Assembly (NCBI GenBank): GCA_024734555.1
Contig: JANPWX010000009.1
Location: 1,569,079 to 1,633,078, forward strand
Reading direction: 5' to 3'
DNA from: Trochalopteron elliotii
Lineage: Eukaryota > Chordata > Aves > Passeriformes > Leiothrichidae
DNA length: 64,000 nt
In this document: positions 47,501 to 59,600 of the stretch, one piece after another
How positions within the stretch are numbered: position 1 is the stretch's first letter
Layout of the letters: each line of letters opens with the position of its first letter
Position numbers and translations under genes: made by a program
The notes under the pieces: generated by a model
What the model was told of the DNA's origin: nothing
What the model saw: only the letters and a program-made list of their open reading frames with translations
Databases searched by the model: none

Positions 47501-50470
47501 AACACCTATTAGAAGCCTGTTGAAACCAAATCTGATTTATGTAGCTAAACTGCTCACCAGAATACAAAATTTTGAAAGGATTCCACCAGATTTTTGGATG
47601 TTGCAAGTTTTTATTCTAATACACAACTAAAGACGTGACAGTTACGCAATTTCAGAAGACAAAAATTAAAGAAAATAAACAAAGATAAACAGAGTAGCAC
47701 AGCATGGATAAAACTCACACATTTGAATGCTGAATTATCTTTTTAACATGATAGGGTTATTTTATAGATGTTTATAGGTGTTAGGTGGCATGTATGATAC
47801 TTCCAAAATCTCATGAGAAATTCCCTCCTGGGGCTATTTTACTGATACAGTGACATTCTTTATGCAGTGTCAAAAAAGATGGACGTCTGTACTCTTTATC
47901 AGTAATATGAGTTTTAACTCACTATGGTAACTAGATATTTTAGTCGTTTTGACTGAAATAAAGACATTACTGGGCAAGTAACAGGACAAAGTCATGAAAA
48001 ATGTTGGAAGCAAGAAAGGATTTTAAGAGAATCAGATGCATGGCTGTTAGGGCTAGACAATGGACAAACCTTTAAAGCATCCAGGAAATTAAAATAAGCA
48101 TAGGTAAGTACATAATGAAATAATAGTACATGTTGGCTGCCATAGGTGAAGTTCTAGTTAGGTCACATTAAGATCTCAACATTGTGATGGACTAAGAAAT
48201 GCTCCTTTCCTATGCTTTGAGAAAATATTTGGGTAGATCAGAGATCTTATATGTTGTCACCAGATGTAATGTGATTTTTAGGTTTAATACTGTATTTTAG
48301 TTTAAGTCATACCACAAAGAGATAAAACATATAATTTAAAATGAAAAGAGGAAGCAGTATACAGCATAATGATGCTGTGCAAGACACCATACATTGTGAA
48401 GTATTTGTTATATTTTCTTCTCTCCTGTAAGTATGTATTTAATCTAGTGTAATCTGAATGAAACAGGTCAAAGTGGGATGACAGAAGCTTGACTAGAGGT
48501 TGAATAGCTCATTTCCTGACACCATGCAATATGCTATGATCATTCTGCACTGGAATTAAACAAAGCCCTCTACAATGAGTTCTGAAAAGTAGACCGTGTC
48601 AAAATGTCTCTCCACAGATCAAAACAAGCACTAGAAGAAAAGTACAAGTTCATTATATAATCTGGCTGGCTTTTTAAAATTTTTTTTAATATGATTTATA
48701 TTATAAAATATAGTTCCATGGAAGTGCTGTATGCAGTTTGAAAAATACCAAGATAAGGTGTAGGTAAACAATCTGTCTCACAGCATTAACAAGCTGGAAT
48801 CTTCTGAAAAGATTCTCCAGGTGTTAATGACCAGTATTCAGACAATTTTCTGCTTGAAAAGAAAAAAACTCTTTACAATCAAATTTATGTATTCACATTT
48901 TTCTGGCTTTCATCAAAGTGTTTGTTTCTAGGGATGATAGTTATAAGGCAAAATATTTTTCTCTAGGTTAACCTAAAATAACTTCACTTACATGGGCACT
49001 TCTTAATGTATTACAAGTCTTTACATGTAAAATAGCATGATTTTAAATTGTGTACAAAAATTTTAGCCTAAAAGGTGTGTACAGTCACACTTTAAGCATA
49101 GAATAGATGTTCTCATGTGACTGAGACCTTCAAGGGCAGTTGTATGGTTGTACCTTTGAAGGATCTGGCTCCACTTCTTAAATGCCCTATATATGTTCCC
49201 CTAATGAACACAAGAGACATGCAAGGCACCAAAAAACACAGCAGCTGAATCTCAGGCTATGATATGGGTTATTTTTCAAATATCTAAGCAGTAGATATAT
49301 TTCAAATATTCACTGGGGGTATAATTCACGGTGTATAGAAGTAAAACAATTGTGCTCTGTCAGGAATAATAAAAACTACATTTGTTTTTTTCTGATAGAA
49401 AATAAAATATAGCCTCCAATTCTAAACAAAATATAGTCTCTAATTGGTTCATTACAGCTCTTTAACTTCCATTCTGCACAGAATGAAGTGAAACAGCAGG
49501 CAGTGCTGTTGCAGAATATAAGGCTGCTATGTCATTCAATTATTGTCTCATAAATCAACAGTCCAGGGCAAAGAAATGTCTGTTGGATTCTACCAGCCTG
49601 AAAACAGCAGATATTTTTCTTGGCAAAGAAGTTTTGCAGTCACAAGCAACATGAGATTGACTTTTTACCCTGCTCTTTGCCATATTGGCAGCTGGTATTA
49701 TTGAATCCTGGCCCTTATGAGAACAATCTTTTTACAGTAAGCTGAACAACAAAAATGTCTAGACAACCCTTAACACTCATGCTGTACTCTAAAAACCCTT
49801 TGGTTTTTAATGTTTACACTGTTGCTGTAATCAAATCAATAAAACATTTTAAGGAATACTTGACTTCTTAGTACAATTTAATAAAAATAGACATTAACTA
49901 ATTTCTTTACATTATTGACACATCATGAAACACATAGATTTTTTTTATTTCTGCTGATATGAAATATTGATTATTATACATGATTAATTATCCCAGTTCC
50001 ATTGAAATTTCAAGCAGCTTATTAAAACTCTTTGTGAGAAGTAAAAGTTTTGCAGTTGAAATTATGTTCTTCTAATGAAGACAATTAACAGAAACTTCTT
50101 ATACTCAAAGGGGACCTTCCAGTAAAAATTATGCTGAAAATAATTTAGATGGTGGAATGTATTTGATCAAAAATTCATCCAGCATACATTTGAAAGCAAG
50201 TACACACTTGAAATAAATTATTGGGATTTCAATTTATTCTTATAATTTATCCTATTTTTTGATGAGGAAAGTTATGAAGAACCTTAGTACTTACCAACAT
50301 TAAAAGCTGTTCTATTAAAAATCTCTCCAACATATCTCATTAAGTATGCAAAAATTATTCAGTGTTGCTTTAGCTTGTTTTCTGGTGGGCCTCTCTGCCT
50401 GCTGAATCCTGTGCAGCAGCCAGTTTCCTTGCTGAACCCCAGGAATTTAGTGATGAATGCAGAGCTGATG
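44540..50470. other. Long non-coding stretch, nothing recognised
   Basis: AT-rich. A GC-richer patch at 45270-45520 is not assignable. A degenerate 24-bp duplication at 49404-49445 is listed separately. Open frames (for example 47193-47441) show no domain. Confidence 0.55.
49404..49445. repeat. Tandem duplication, 24-bp unit
   Basis: AAAATATAGCCTCCAATT (49404-49421) recurs as AAAATATAGTCTCTAATT (49428-49445) with two mismatches. Confidence 0.9.
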
Positions 50471-50529
50471 AATGGTTGGACTCAATGATCTTATAGGTCT
50501 GTTCCAACATAAATGATTCCATGATTCTA
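50471..50529 (+). mobile_element. CR1 LINE extreme 3' tail
   Basis: Only the last 60 bp of a CR1 remain: AATGGTTGGACTCAATGATC, TTATAGGTCTGTTCCAAC, then ATAAATGATTCCATGATTCT. The wording matches the 3' end of the CR1 group with GGTTGGACTCGATGATCTTAAAGGTC. This is severe 5' truncation, as is common for CR1. The left boundary is uncertain. Confidence 0.85.
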
Positions 50530-53500
50530 CAAACTTAAAAAGGAAAATAAAAGAAGCAAACTAATACTGCTTTGTACATAGGCATTAATGCATTTTTTGT
50601 TAGTTTTCTCTTGAAGTAACATGTATAAACTTTATGACACTGAGGGGAAAAAAAAATTTAAGTAGTGTAAAACTAGCAAAATTAAGTGTGGAGTTTGTTG
50701 ACCCAGTATAAGTAAGACAATCTTGATTTCAAATGCAACACTGACACTAAATGGAAGTTTGTTCTTCAGTGGACATTAAGGCTTCTTCTAGTAGAAATTT
50801 TGGTTTAGCAGTTCAAATTTTCCCTTTTATCTTTCCCTGGATACTCTCTATAAAAAAAAGAAGAGGAATGTGGATACCCTGAGTTTATTAGGACACTTGA
50901 AACATTTGAGTTTTCGCTGTTCCCTCCTAAGAGTCCAGAATTTTTTAGGGGTACACTGGAGGATGAAACCGTTCATGGCATAGAGGCTGAATGCAGTGAA
51001 TGTTCTTAAACCTTGGCTTCAAATTGGAGGAAAACCTCTTTGAAAGTCTGAGTGGGGTTAAAGCCAACACACCCTTGGTGAGGTGCTGAAAGCTCCTGGA
51101 ATAAGTGTTACTTATTACTGTTTGCAAGAAAGAAATGAGCTGGATTAAAGGCAGAAGTATAATAGCATGTGGTTTTGTGTTGCTCAGTGATTTTGAGGAA
51201 GCCAGGGACTGTGCTTCCTTTTAGACAGCAAGGTGAGACACCCGCACTCCAATTGCACTCTTCCCTCCCCTAAAATGTGTGTGATAGGTGTGAGACTTTA
51301 AGGGAGATGGAGAATTTTGATATATCCAGCAAGGTCACCTGTACATGACTGGCTTAGAAAACATGGCCTACACAAATTTTTGACTAAAAGACTATTGTGA
51401 TCTTGGCAGTTTCACTGGAACTGGTTTTACTTCTCCTTAATTAACCACTCATATTTCTCAGGCTTTCTAAAACAAGAAGGAATGTACGCTTTTCCAAGGA
51501 CAAGAAGGAATTTATGTGAGGTAGCTTTTTTTCCCACTGAATATGGACCATTTATTTATTGACAATGTTAAAGGATATACTAAGGATGAAACAATTTCTG
51601 GCAGTTTTTTCTGGATTAGAAATTGCACTGTCTTTCTTTAAGGAGAAATATCTTTACTGGGTTTAACAGGGAAAATACTGAAGTGTTTTGACTCTGTGTG
51701 GGGAGAAAATATGCCAAACATAGCATATACAGGACTTCTAAAAATTTGAAGGATTTGTTTCTAATTTATTCCATTTGACTTTATAGCACAAGTTATTCTA
51801 TTGTGTTGTTATGGCAACATTAACTGGGTTCCCTACAAAATTGTATTTCCTGCTAAAGCAGTGGCATGAATTTATCACGTTGGACATACTGAGGAATTTC
51901 TATTTACATGCTTACCATAGTTACTTTTGATTTGAATAGCATTTGATTTGCAATGCAAGAAACCAGTATCAGAGGAGGTGTACACATTGTTGATATTACT
52001 GGTTTCTGTATTCTTTATGCAGAGATATTTTCCTGTAAAACAAATTCTCCCTAGGATGGAAATGTACATAGTATATGTCCATACAGGATTTGTCTCAGAG
52101 AAAATTTTGAACAAGGAAAATTTAAACACTATTTAAATTATGTTTAAATAATTTATTTAAATCATAAAGTATATATACATTTACTTGCCTGCCCTACATT
52201 TAATCACCATGCTTTGCAAGTCAGTTTTGGTGGATGAGAATCAAATAAGTGTACTTTTTGAAGTTTTGTAAGAGATTTGGTCAGAAGGTCACTCTTTTGA
52301 AAACACAAATATCTTTGTCCTTACAGCAGCTGTCTATATAAATCAGAAAGGATTTGCTACTTGTTAATATGGATGTCCTTGACACCATACTCCACAATTT
52401 TAACAGTACAGGAAAGCTAATTAGATGGAAATATGTAGTGTTGCTAGCAAAATATTTTCATCTGAGTATTTTTCCATTGACATGAATTTTAAAATACATT
52501 TTTCTATTAAGAAAACACTGTGTTCTAAATATTTTTATAAGCATTTAAAAAGTTTCTGTTCCAACACAAGCAAATATTTAAAATCTCACTCTTCGCTGTT
52601 GGATGGAACCAAAATAAAGCAGAAAATACTGGCAAGTACTGTTAATTATATCTGTTTCCCAGCCAGGGCATCTGGTTTTTTGGCAGACATCCTTGGCAGA
52701 TCTGTTATACCAGAGGCTCTGAGCTCTTTTTCCTGAGAATTTTGTTTGGCCTATTTTGCGAAATGGGAAATGGACACTGATGTTCCTACTCTGTATGACA
52801 TTTGGGAACCTAATTTTGTCAGAGACCTTCAAGGGGAAGTTCTATAAGTCTGGCCAGTTAAAGGATTACATCATATTATTTCTTGGGAAATTTTTTTTTT
52901 ACCACAACATTGCTTGTGAAAAGTGTCTGCTGTCTAAGTATTATCTGAAATATACTTAAACAAAACAATTAAGAACAAACTGGACACAGAACTTCTGGTT
53001 TGGGGGGCTCTTTTTTAAATCAAAAAGCTAAGAAATAACCAGAAGGAAGGTCTGCAGCACTTACTGATTTGCCCTTTTTATAACAGCTATTCTGTAACTG
53101 AATACTGCTGCTAAGGTAGTTTGCAACCTGGCTGAGAGCAAATAATGTGTTTGACCTCTAAATTGTTCATGTTGTTCTAATCATATTCTATTCATCTACT
53201 CATAAAACATGACTGCACCGATGCTGTGACTAGTATTAAACGTCTTACCCCTCAAACTGCCCTCAAGAGGACTTATCATGAAATAAAATCATATTCAAAG
53301 TGTAGAACTGTTGAGTACAGTCCCCTGAAAATTCTTTGTTCATGAATTTCTTAGTGAAATGCATTTATGAATTAATTTCATACAATTGATTAGAAAGAAT
53401 TTTTTGTATTTGGTGATGTATTGTTTAGTCTTTTTAATGTGCAGTCTGTTCAATAGGTGTGTGGTTTTGGTGAAATTATAAGCAGTACCAGCAGGATAGC

Positions 53501-54829
53501 ATTTGCTTAAGTTGGAGAAATGTGAATTATTTTAGAATTATAGCATAAAATGTGGTAACAAGCTGAGGAAATCTTACCCCTTTTCCCATCTTTTACAATA
53601 AAAATGAGAAGCATAGCTTTTAAAAAGCTGCCGAGTTGAGAGCCAGGAATCAAAGCCAAAACCCAGAACTGGGTTCAGCTTCTTGAAATTGGATCCCTTT
53701 ACAGGCACTGCAAGGAAACACTCAAAAAGCACAGGAACACAAAAGTCAACAGACCACTTGAAGATTCTGACTATTATTTTCTAGTATTTAATATAGATCT
53801 AGAACATCATAGGTATAACTAAGTATAGCTGCATTTCCCTCAACTAACAGTTACAAGGATTGGTGGTTGTTAATATTTTAGCAATTTTTATTACATGACT
53901 GTAATATGTCAGGTTCATTGCCAAATATTTCTTGTGGTTGAGTGTTTTTAGTAATTTTATAGTATTTTCAACACAGCTGCCCATATTTGCTCTGAAAAAA
54001 AAAAAAGGCTACTTCAAAACTGTTTTCTGAAAAGTACCCATCTGAAAGTCCACAGATGCTAAGGAGTTAAAAGTCTTGTTCACTGAGTAACTTCAGAAAT
54101 GAGTTTTTCATGATTGTCCCAGTTCTAGCAATATTTGCTACCAGTTATGTTGCTTTTCTTGTGTCAAAATATTTAATGAGGAAGAATAGAGAAGTTGTTA
54201 CCCTGATAGAGTGCCAAGATTGTTTTGTCTGCAAAAAGAACTCTCAAAATAACCTGACCCACAAAAGACTATGAATTATCTTGAACTGTTTTGAGTTCAT
54301 TGTAGAACTAGATATCAAAAGGTTCTCACTGTCCCTGACCACAGATCTGTCTTGCGTAATATCCTGTCTTTGGTTCTAGCATGCTTCTAGGAGATGCTGA
54401 AAGGATGAAGCTATTATTTTATCTATTTTCCTATTGTCTGACAATCCATTGACTAGAAGCCAGAATTTACAATATTAAAAATCTCTTTTCTTTCATTAAT
54501 TTACTAGCTCCTTTTTAATCTCATCTATCATTTTGACATCTGTTATTCCTAATAACCTCTTTTAATGCATTATGAAAAGAAATACTCATCTTGTTTAAAC
54601 TTGTCAAATGCTTTCACTTAATACATATTACTCACTTTCCATCCATTCGAGACTTCATACAGCACTACCATATCTCACAGTTGTTGCTTTTCCAGAAAGC
54701 TCTAGAGACTTCTTCTTTTGTAGATACCAAGTTATGTTTTGTTCATTTTTGGTGCCTTTCATAACCTTAAAAATCTTCTTTAAAAAGAAAGAGAGAAGAG
54801 AAAAGCCCCATCAGAAATCTAACGCTTTT
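50530..54829. other. Long non-coding stretch, nothing firmly recognised
   Basis: AT-rich, with no gene or young repeat. The part from about 54300 to 54829 could be a further decayed extension of the antisense LINE relic that follows, but I cannot align it. Confidence 0.5.
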
Positions 54830-55760
54830 AATTAATTTAGGTCCTTTCTCTTATCCTTTGCCAACCTGGTTTCCTTAAAAGGTTTTGGAAAACGATTTTG
54901 GAAGTCTATCTTGCTGAATGGATAATAGTTTCCTACATGACTGCAAATTCCAAATAATTTTATACTAGAGACATAAATGAGAAATAAGAAAATCATCTCC
55001 CTCTGCTGTATTTTCATGGTTTCATTTATTAATTATCTTCCTTCCCATCATTTAAAGAAGTCTGAGTGGTCTGTAAATCAAACTTATTCAAGTGCAGTTT
55101 CTTATGGGGTCCTTTACAGAATACAACATTATAGTTTCTGATTTCTATTACTCGCATGCTGATATATATACATGACAAAGAGGTTACATAGCACACATCA
55201 TAAAAGGGCAATTTTGGATTAGATTTTATTGGAACTTTTAGGCAACTATGATTTGGTCTTGGCAGTTTGTTGCTATTTTCTTTGCCAGTGTGTTCTAAAG
55301 CCTTTTCTAATGACACTTATGTTTGAGATAGTACTTTTGGCTCATTCGGAGTAAGACCTGGCTTTGATCTGTAAAGATCCTTTAGTTCTTCAACAGGGAA
55401 TAGTGATCCAATGAGCTAATTTGGGTTTTATGCTTCTGCTTATCACCACTGAATGGTTTCTTTATGTCAAAATTAAAAATTTACCTCTCTCACTTAAAGT
55501 TGGGCTTCCAGCCACATAAGAATTTAAAGATGTTATTATTTAAATATGTTATTAGTACTTTTTATTAATTTAGAAAATGGATCATTGCAATCTCTTTTGG
55601 CCTGTTTTATTAATCTTATGCAAGTAACCTGAAAAAGATTCTAAATCCTCCTCTATTTCCCCTAGGTGGACACTGTCTCTACTTTCTGAAAAATATAATT
55701 TCCTATTTTAATAACTGCCTTTAGCCTATTGTATAGACCTTTTCATGTATTGTATGTGTT
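54830..55760 (-). mobile_element. Ancient antisense CR1-clade LINE relic
   Basis: On the plus strand, short blocks occur in the antisense order I know from old amniote CR1-type elements. A TTAAAAGGTTTTGGAAAACG / ATTTTGGAAGTC block lies at 54876-54908. TCTAAAGCCTTTTCTAATGA follows at about 55293. TTATTAGTACTTTTTATTAA then runs into TCATTGCAATCTCTTTTGGC and CTGTTTTATTA at 55550-55613. A TTCTGAAAAATATAATTTCC to TTTAGCCTATTGTATAG part lies at 55684-55738. This would be the reverse-transcriptase region of ORF2 read backwards. Stretches between the blocks are unrecognisable, so the copy is very old. Limits and family are approximate. Confidence 0.4.
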
Positions 55761-56221
55761 CACTTTGAGTATCTAGACAATGCCCTGGATACCTATAAAC
55801 ATTATTCTCTTATGCTGGTAATTATTAATTAATTATATTTTTACAATATTTCCCTTTTTTAATTTAATACTTCTTACAGGAATTATGTTACCAATTTTTT
55901 CTTTTATTCAGTACAATCATGCTTCTATATATGTTCATTTTATTTTAATATAATTCAGAGTGATACAGAAAGAACATCCTCATATGCCCTTGTGCATCAG
56001 CTGAACCACTTTCATGTGGGCATTCAACCACTATGACTTGCTTCCTTTTAGTCATCTCAGGCAAGCTGGGTTGCAGGTAGATTTTTGGGTAAGTAGATTT
56101 TTCAATAATGATTTTCATGGAGACAGAACTCTGCCAGACCTAATGGTTACTCTCAGCCTCTGTTCAAAAACCTGCTTTCACTGAGGTGTAAGGCAGCACT
56201 GCCTGCTGAGTCTCAACATTG
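55761..56221. other. Non-coding, nothing recognised
   Basis: AT-rich sequence between two LINE remnants. It may include more decayed LINE sequence, but I cannot show it. Confidence 0.5.
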
Positions 56222-56641
56222 TCTAAGTGTGAGTTAGATGAGCTGTCCGTGATGGGGATTGAGGGCTGGCTGAATGGCAGAGCTCACAGGGTTCTGATCA
56301 GCAGTGCTGAATCCAGCTGGAGGTCTATCATCAGTCCCCAGGTGTCAGTGCAAGGTCCAGTCCTGTTCAAATTGTTAATGAATGACATGGATGAATGCAC
56401 AAGCGCGTACTCTCCACAAGTTTGCTGATAATACAAGACTGGTGGGAGTGGCTGATACACAGAAGGCTGTGCTGCCATGTGGGGAAACCTGGACAGGCTG
56501 GAGAGTTTGGCAAAGAGGAATCTGATGAAGTTCAACAAAAGCAACTGTAGAGTCATACATCTAAGTGGATTAACCCTTGGCACCAGTACAGATTAAGGGT
56601 TGACCTGCTGGGAGGCAACTCTGCAGAGAAGGACCTGGGGG
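56222..56641 (+). mobile_element. CR1 LINE ORF2 reverse-transcriptase fragment, truncated at both ends
   Basis: This plus-strand copy covers the central reverse transcriptase. The translated pieces GWLNGRAHRV, then VQGPVLFKLLMNDMDE, are the conserved CR1 stretch before the catalytic box. After a frameshift near 56400, the box itself reads Lys-Phe-Ala-Asp-Asn (56418-56432) instead of Phe-Ala-Asp-Asp. The thumb region follows (GGACAGGCTGGAGAG, CTGATGAAGTTCAACAA, GCAGAGAAGGACCTGGGGG). Sequence similarity ends abruptly at about 56641. There is no 3' UTR or tail, so the 3' end was lost by deletion or rearrangement rather than by 5' truncation at insertion. It is not functional. Confidence 0.94.
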
Positions 56642-59600
56642 ACATGCCATTACTTGCCTTGAACTTTGTCAGAGATTAATCCCTGTTTAGGATCACTTTA
56701 AAAAGTGGTCCTATGCAGTTTGCAACTCTCATCTTGAGAGTGCGGTGATGCATTAGAGCTTGTGTGGCCCATTTTTATCTCTGTCAGGAAGAAATCTTGG
56801 ATTCCTTTACTTGTTCTCACAAAATATAATTAAAATGATAATATCTTTCCAGAGAATATAACAATTCACCAGCTATTCTCCTGGAAGCACGGAAATTGTT
56901 GATCTTATCAAAGGACATGTTGGAACTTATAAGATGGTAGCCCAGAGAATTTTTTCAGTTTACTTTTAGAGGAGCTGGAAGATAACAGTGTCTTTACCTC
57001 TTCTAAAGGAAGCAACAGTCTTGCAGACCAGGAAATAACCTGCTGCATTTATCACCATGTGATCTATGCTACAGGGATTACCTTCCCTTCTCAATAAACA
57101 TGAATTAGTTATTTCTTATTTATACAGTTGAGAAAGAGCAGTATTGAAAAGAACCAAAGTCTTTATTAAATAACCAAAAGACATTATTCCAAAAGACATA
57201 ACCAAAAGACATTTATGAAAATAACCAAAGGACATTATTCATCTAAGACAACTGTAAGAAAAAAAAACCTGGCCCATCCCCAACCCAAAAAGCTGCTCTA
57301 TGGATATTACAATGGAATATGTGAAGTTATAAATTGTAGTCACCAATTTGTCAGATAAAACCAAATTGCATAAAATGAATTGAAATAGACTGGGATATGC
57401 AGTAGAAAATTGTCTTGCTACTGGGGAATCAGTTTACAGCTTGCAGAGCTGAGATACCAGCCCTTAATTTGTCAGTCCTGGATGCTGCCAGAGGCAAGAC
57501 CATGGGAGAAGTTTACACTCCAGCAATTCTCTGCTCTACCTGAGGAAAGGCAGCATTCAGGATAAAGCCTTGCAGACATAACATTGATAATATCAGAGGA
57601 TTAGAGACAGATAAAATTAGTCTGATTTCCTAATTTCTGACAGGTATGCAGCATGTGAAGATCGAGGTAGTTAATCTACACACATCTTTAACTCCTTTAA
57701 TATTTTGAGTAAGTGAAGACTAAATATTCCCTTTTCAAAGCATTTGGTAGAGTTCTAGACCTTTATTTTTGTTTCATCCATTGCTTGTCAGAGCCACTCA
57801 TTATTCTCATGATTGTTCTGCTATACTTCTGTTCAAGGACAATGATTTAAAAATATAAGAGAGAAAAATTAAAAATAAGAGAGGAAATATAAGAGAAGGA
57901 AAATCTCTTTATTCAGCTGTGACTCCTTGCATATAGCTACTGAAAATAGATCCAGCTATCTCATCCTATGGGTAGCTTTCTATATAAGAACTCTAAGAAT
58001 ATAAAATGTTTTCCTTGATCATAAATCATATGTTCCTTTGATTCCAAGTGTTTTCAAAGAAACAAACCAAAATGAAATCTATAAGCAAAGTAATTTCAAA
58101 CTGAAAAGTCAATGTGTTTTTATTAAGAATATACTCGAAAACAAATAAAAATTTATTTAGTTTTTGTTGTTCTCCCTTTGTCTGGAACTCGATCTTGCAT
58201 ATTTTTATGAAAGCAAAGTGGATTATAGAAACTCTTTAATTTTTTTGCTCAATATCACATCTGCTTATCCTGGTCAAGACATCCCCTGAACAGTGATATA
58301 CTGAAATTTGACACAAACTGTTGTAGGGTTTTCATTTGCCCTCTGTGATGTAGATTAAATTATGTCCCTTCTCAGCATTCCCATCTAATCATATATTAGA
58401 CATGAAATTTTATTTTAATGTAGAACACTTATTGTCTTATAAATCATTCTGTGAAATTTCAGCCTAGATCCCATATTAACAACTATGTCTATTTTCTTTT
58501 ACTCTGTTTATCACTAGGAAACATCAAGCTTCACCAGTGCTGGGTGTCTTGAAAAGCATTTCTGAGGTCAAAGAAGTACTGATATGTCCCTTTTTGCTGC
58601 TTTTCTATCTGTATAGGTTACTAAATACAGATCTAGGTAGCTTGTCTTCAAAACCAAGCTTAAAGGTCGGTAGTATTTCAAATGGGTCAATTGCTTTGGG
58701 CCCCACAGACACAGGACTACGCTTTAAGTATTTTTAAGATTTGGGAGTTTTAGGAGATTCCTAAATGAGCCTTTATAGCACCTAATGGCCCCACAGTTAC
58801 TGTTTAATGAGACAAAAATGATTGCATGAATTTATGCTTAATTAAGTCTACATACCCTCAAAACCTATCCCATCCAATTGATTTCAGACATTTGTTGACT
58901 TTTTGATAAACCAGGAGCCCCAGTTCAGAATAATGAAAGACAATGGTCTGCACAGGCTGCTGATAGTGAGATGTATAAAACCATTACATTCACCCAGAAA
59001 TGTGGATGAAACAGGATCCTAGTTAAAACGGTAACCACTGCTTTTTCAATTAGCATTTTCTTCTTAGTGTGGTTATGCTGATCACTGCACTACAGTATAG
59101 AGATAATCAAACCATGCTGGACTTTGCCTGGGTACACAGAAATTTATTACTAGAAGGACAGCTGTGGAAGGAAGAGTGCACAGCTCCAAAATGAGACTAA
59201 ATCAGTATTGATTTGCAATTGTAGACAGATTACTTCCTCTGCTCAGGTTTATTTACTTCTCACTTGTTAAGGCATGTCCATGTTGGTTTTGGTGGCAGAA
59301 AAGACAGACAAAAATGTGTTTGAGTACTAAAGTGAATGTCACAATTAAACAGGAAGGCTTAGAGAATATTTGTGTTTGTGCAGAAGCGTGAAAGTACACT
59401 TTCTTCTTTTCATCTGTATCTCAGGAACAAAAGAATGTGGCTCTAAGAGTATAAACTCACTGTATTCTGTGTTGCAGTGAAGCTTAATCAGCACTTATCC
59501 TCTACAATTTAGTCTGGAAAAAATCAGGTTTGTCAAAATTATTTTCACCATAGTTAATTCTCACCATCTCAGATGAGCAGGAATTAGACTCAGTTCTTCC

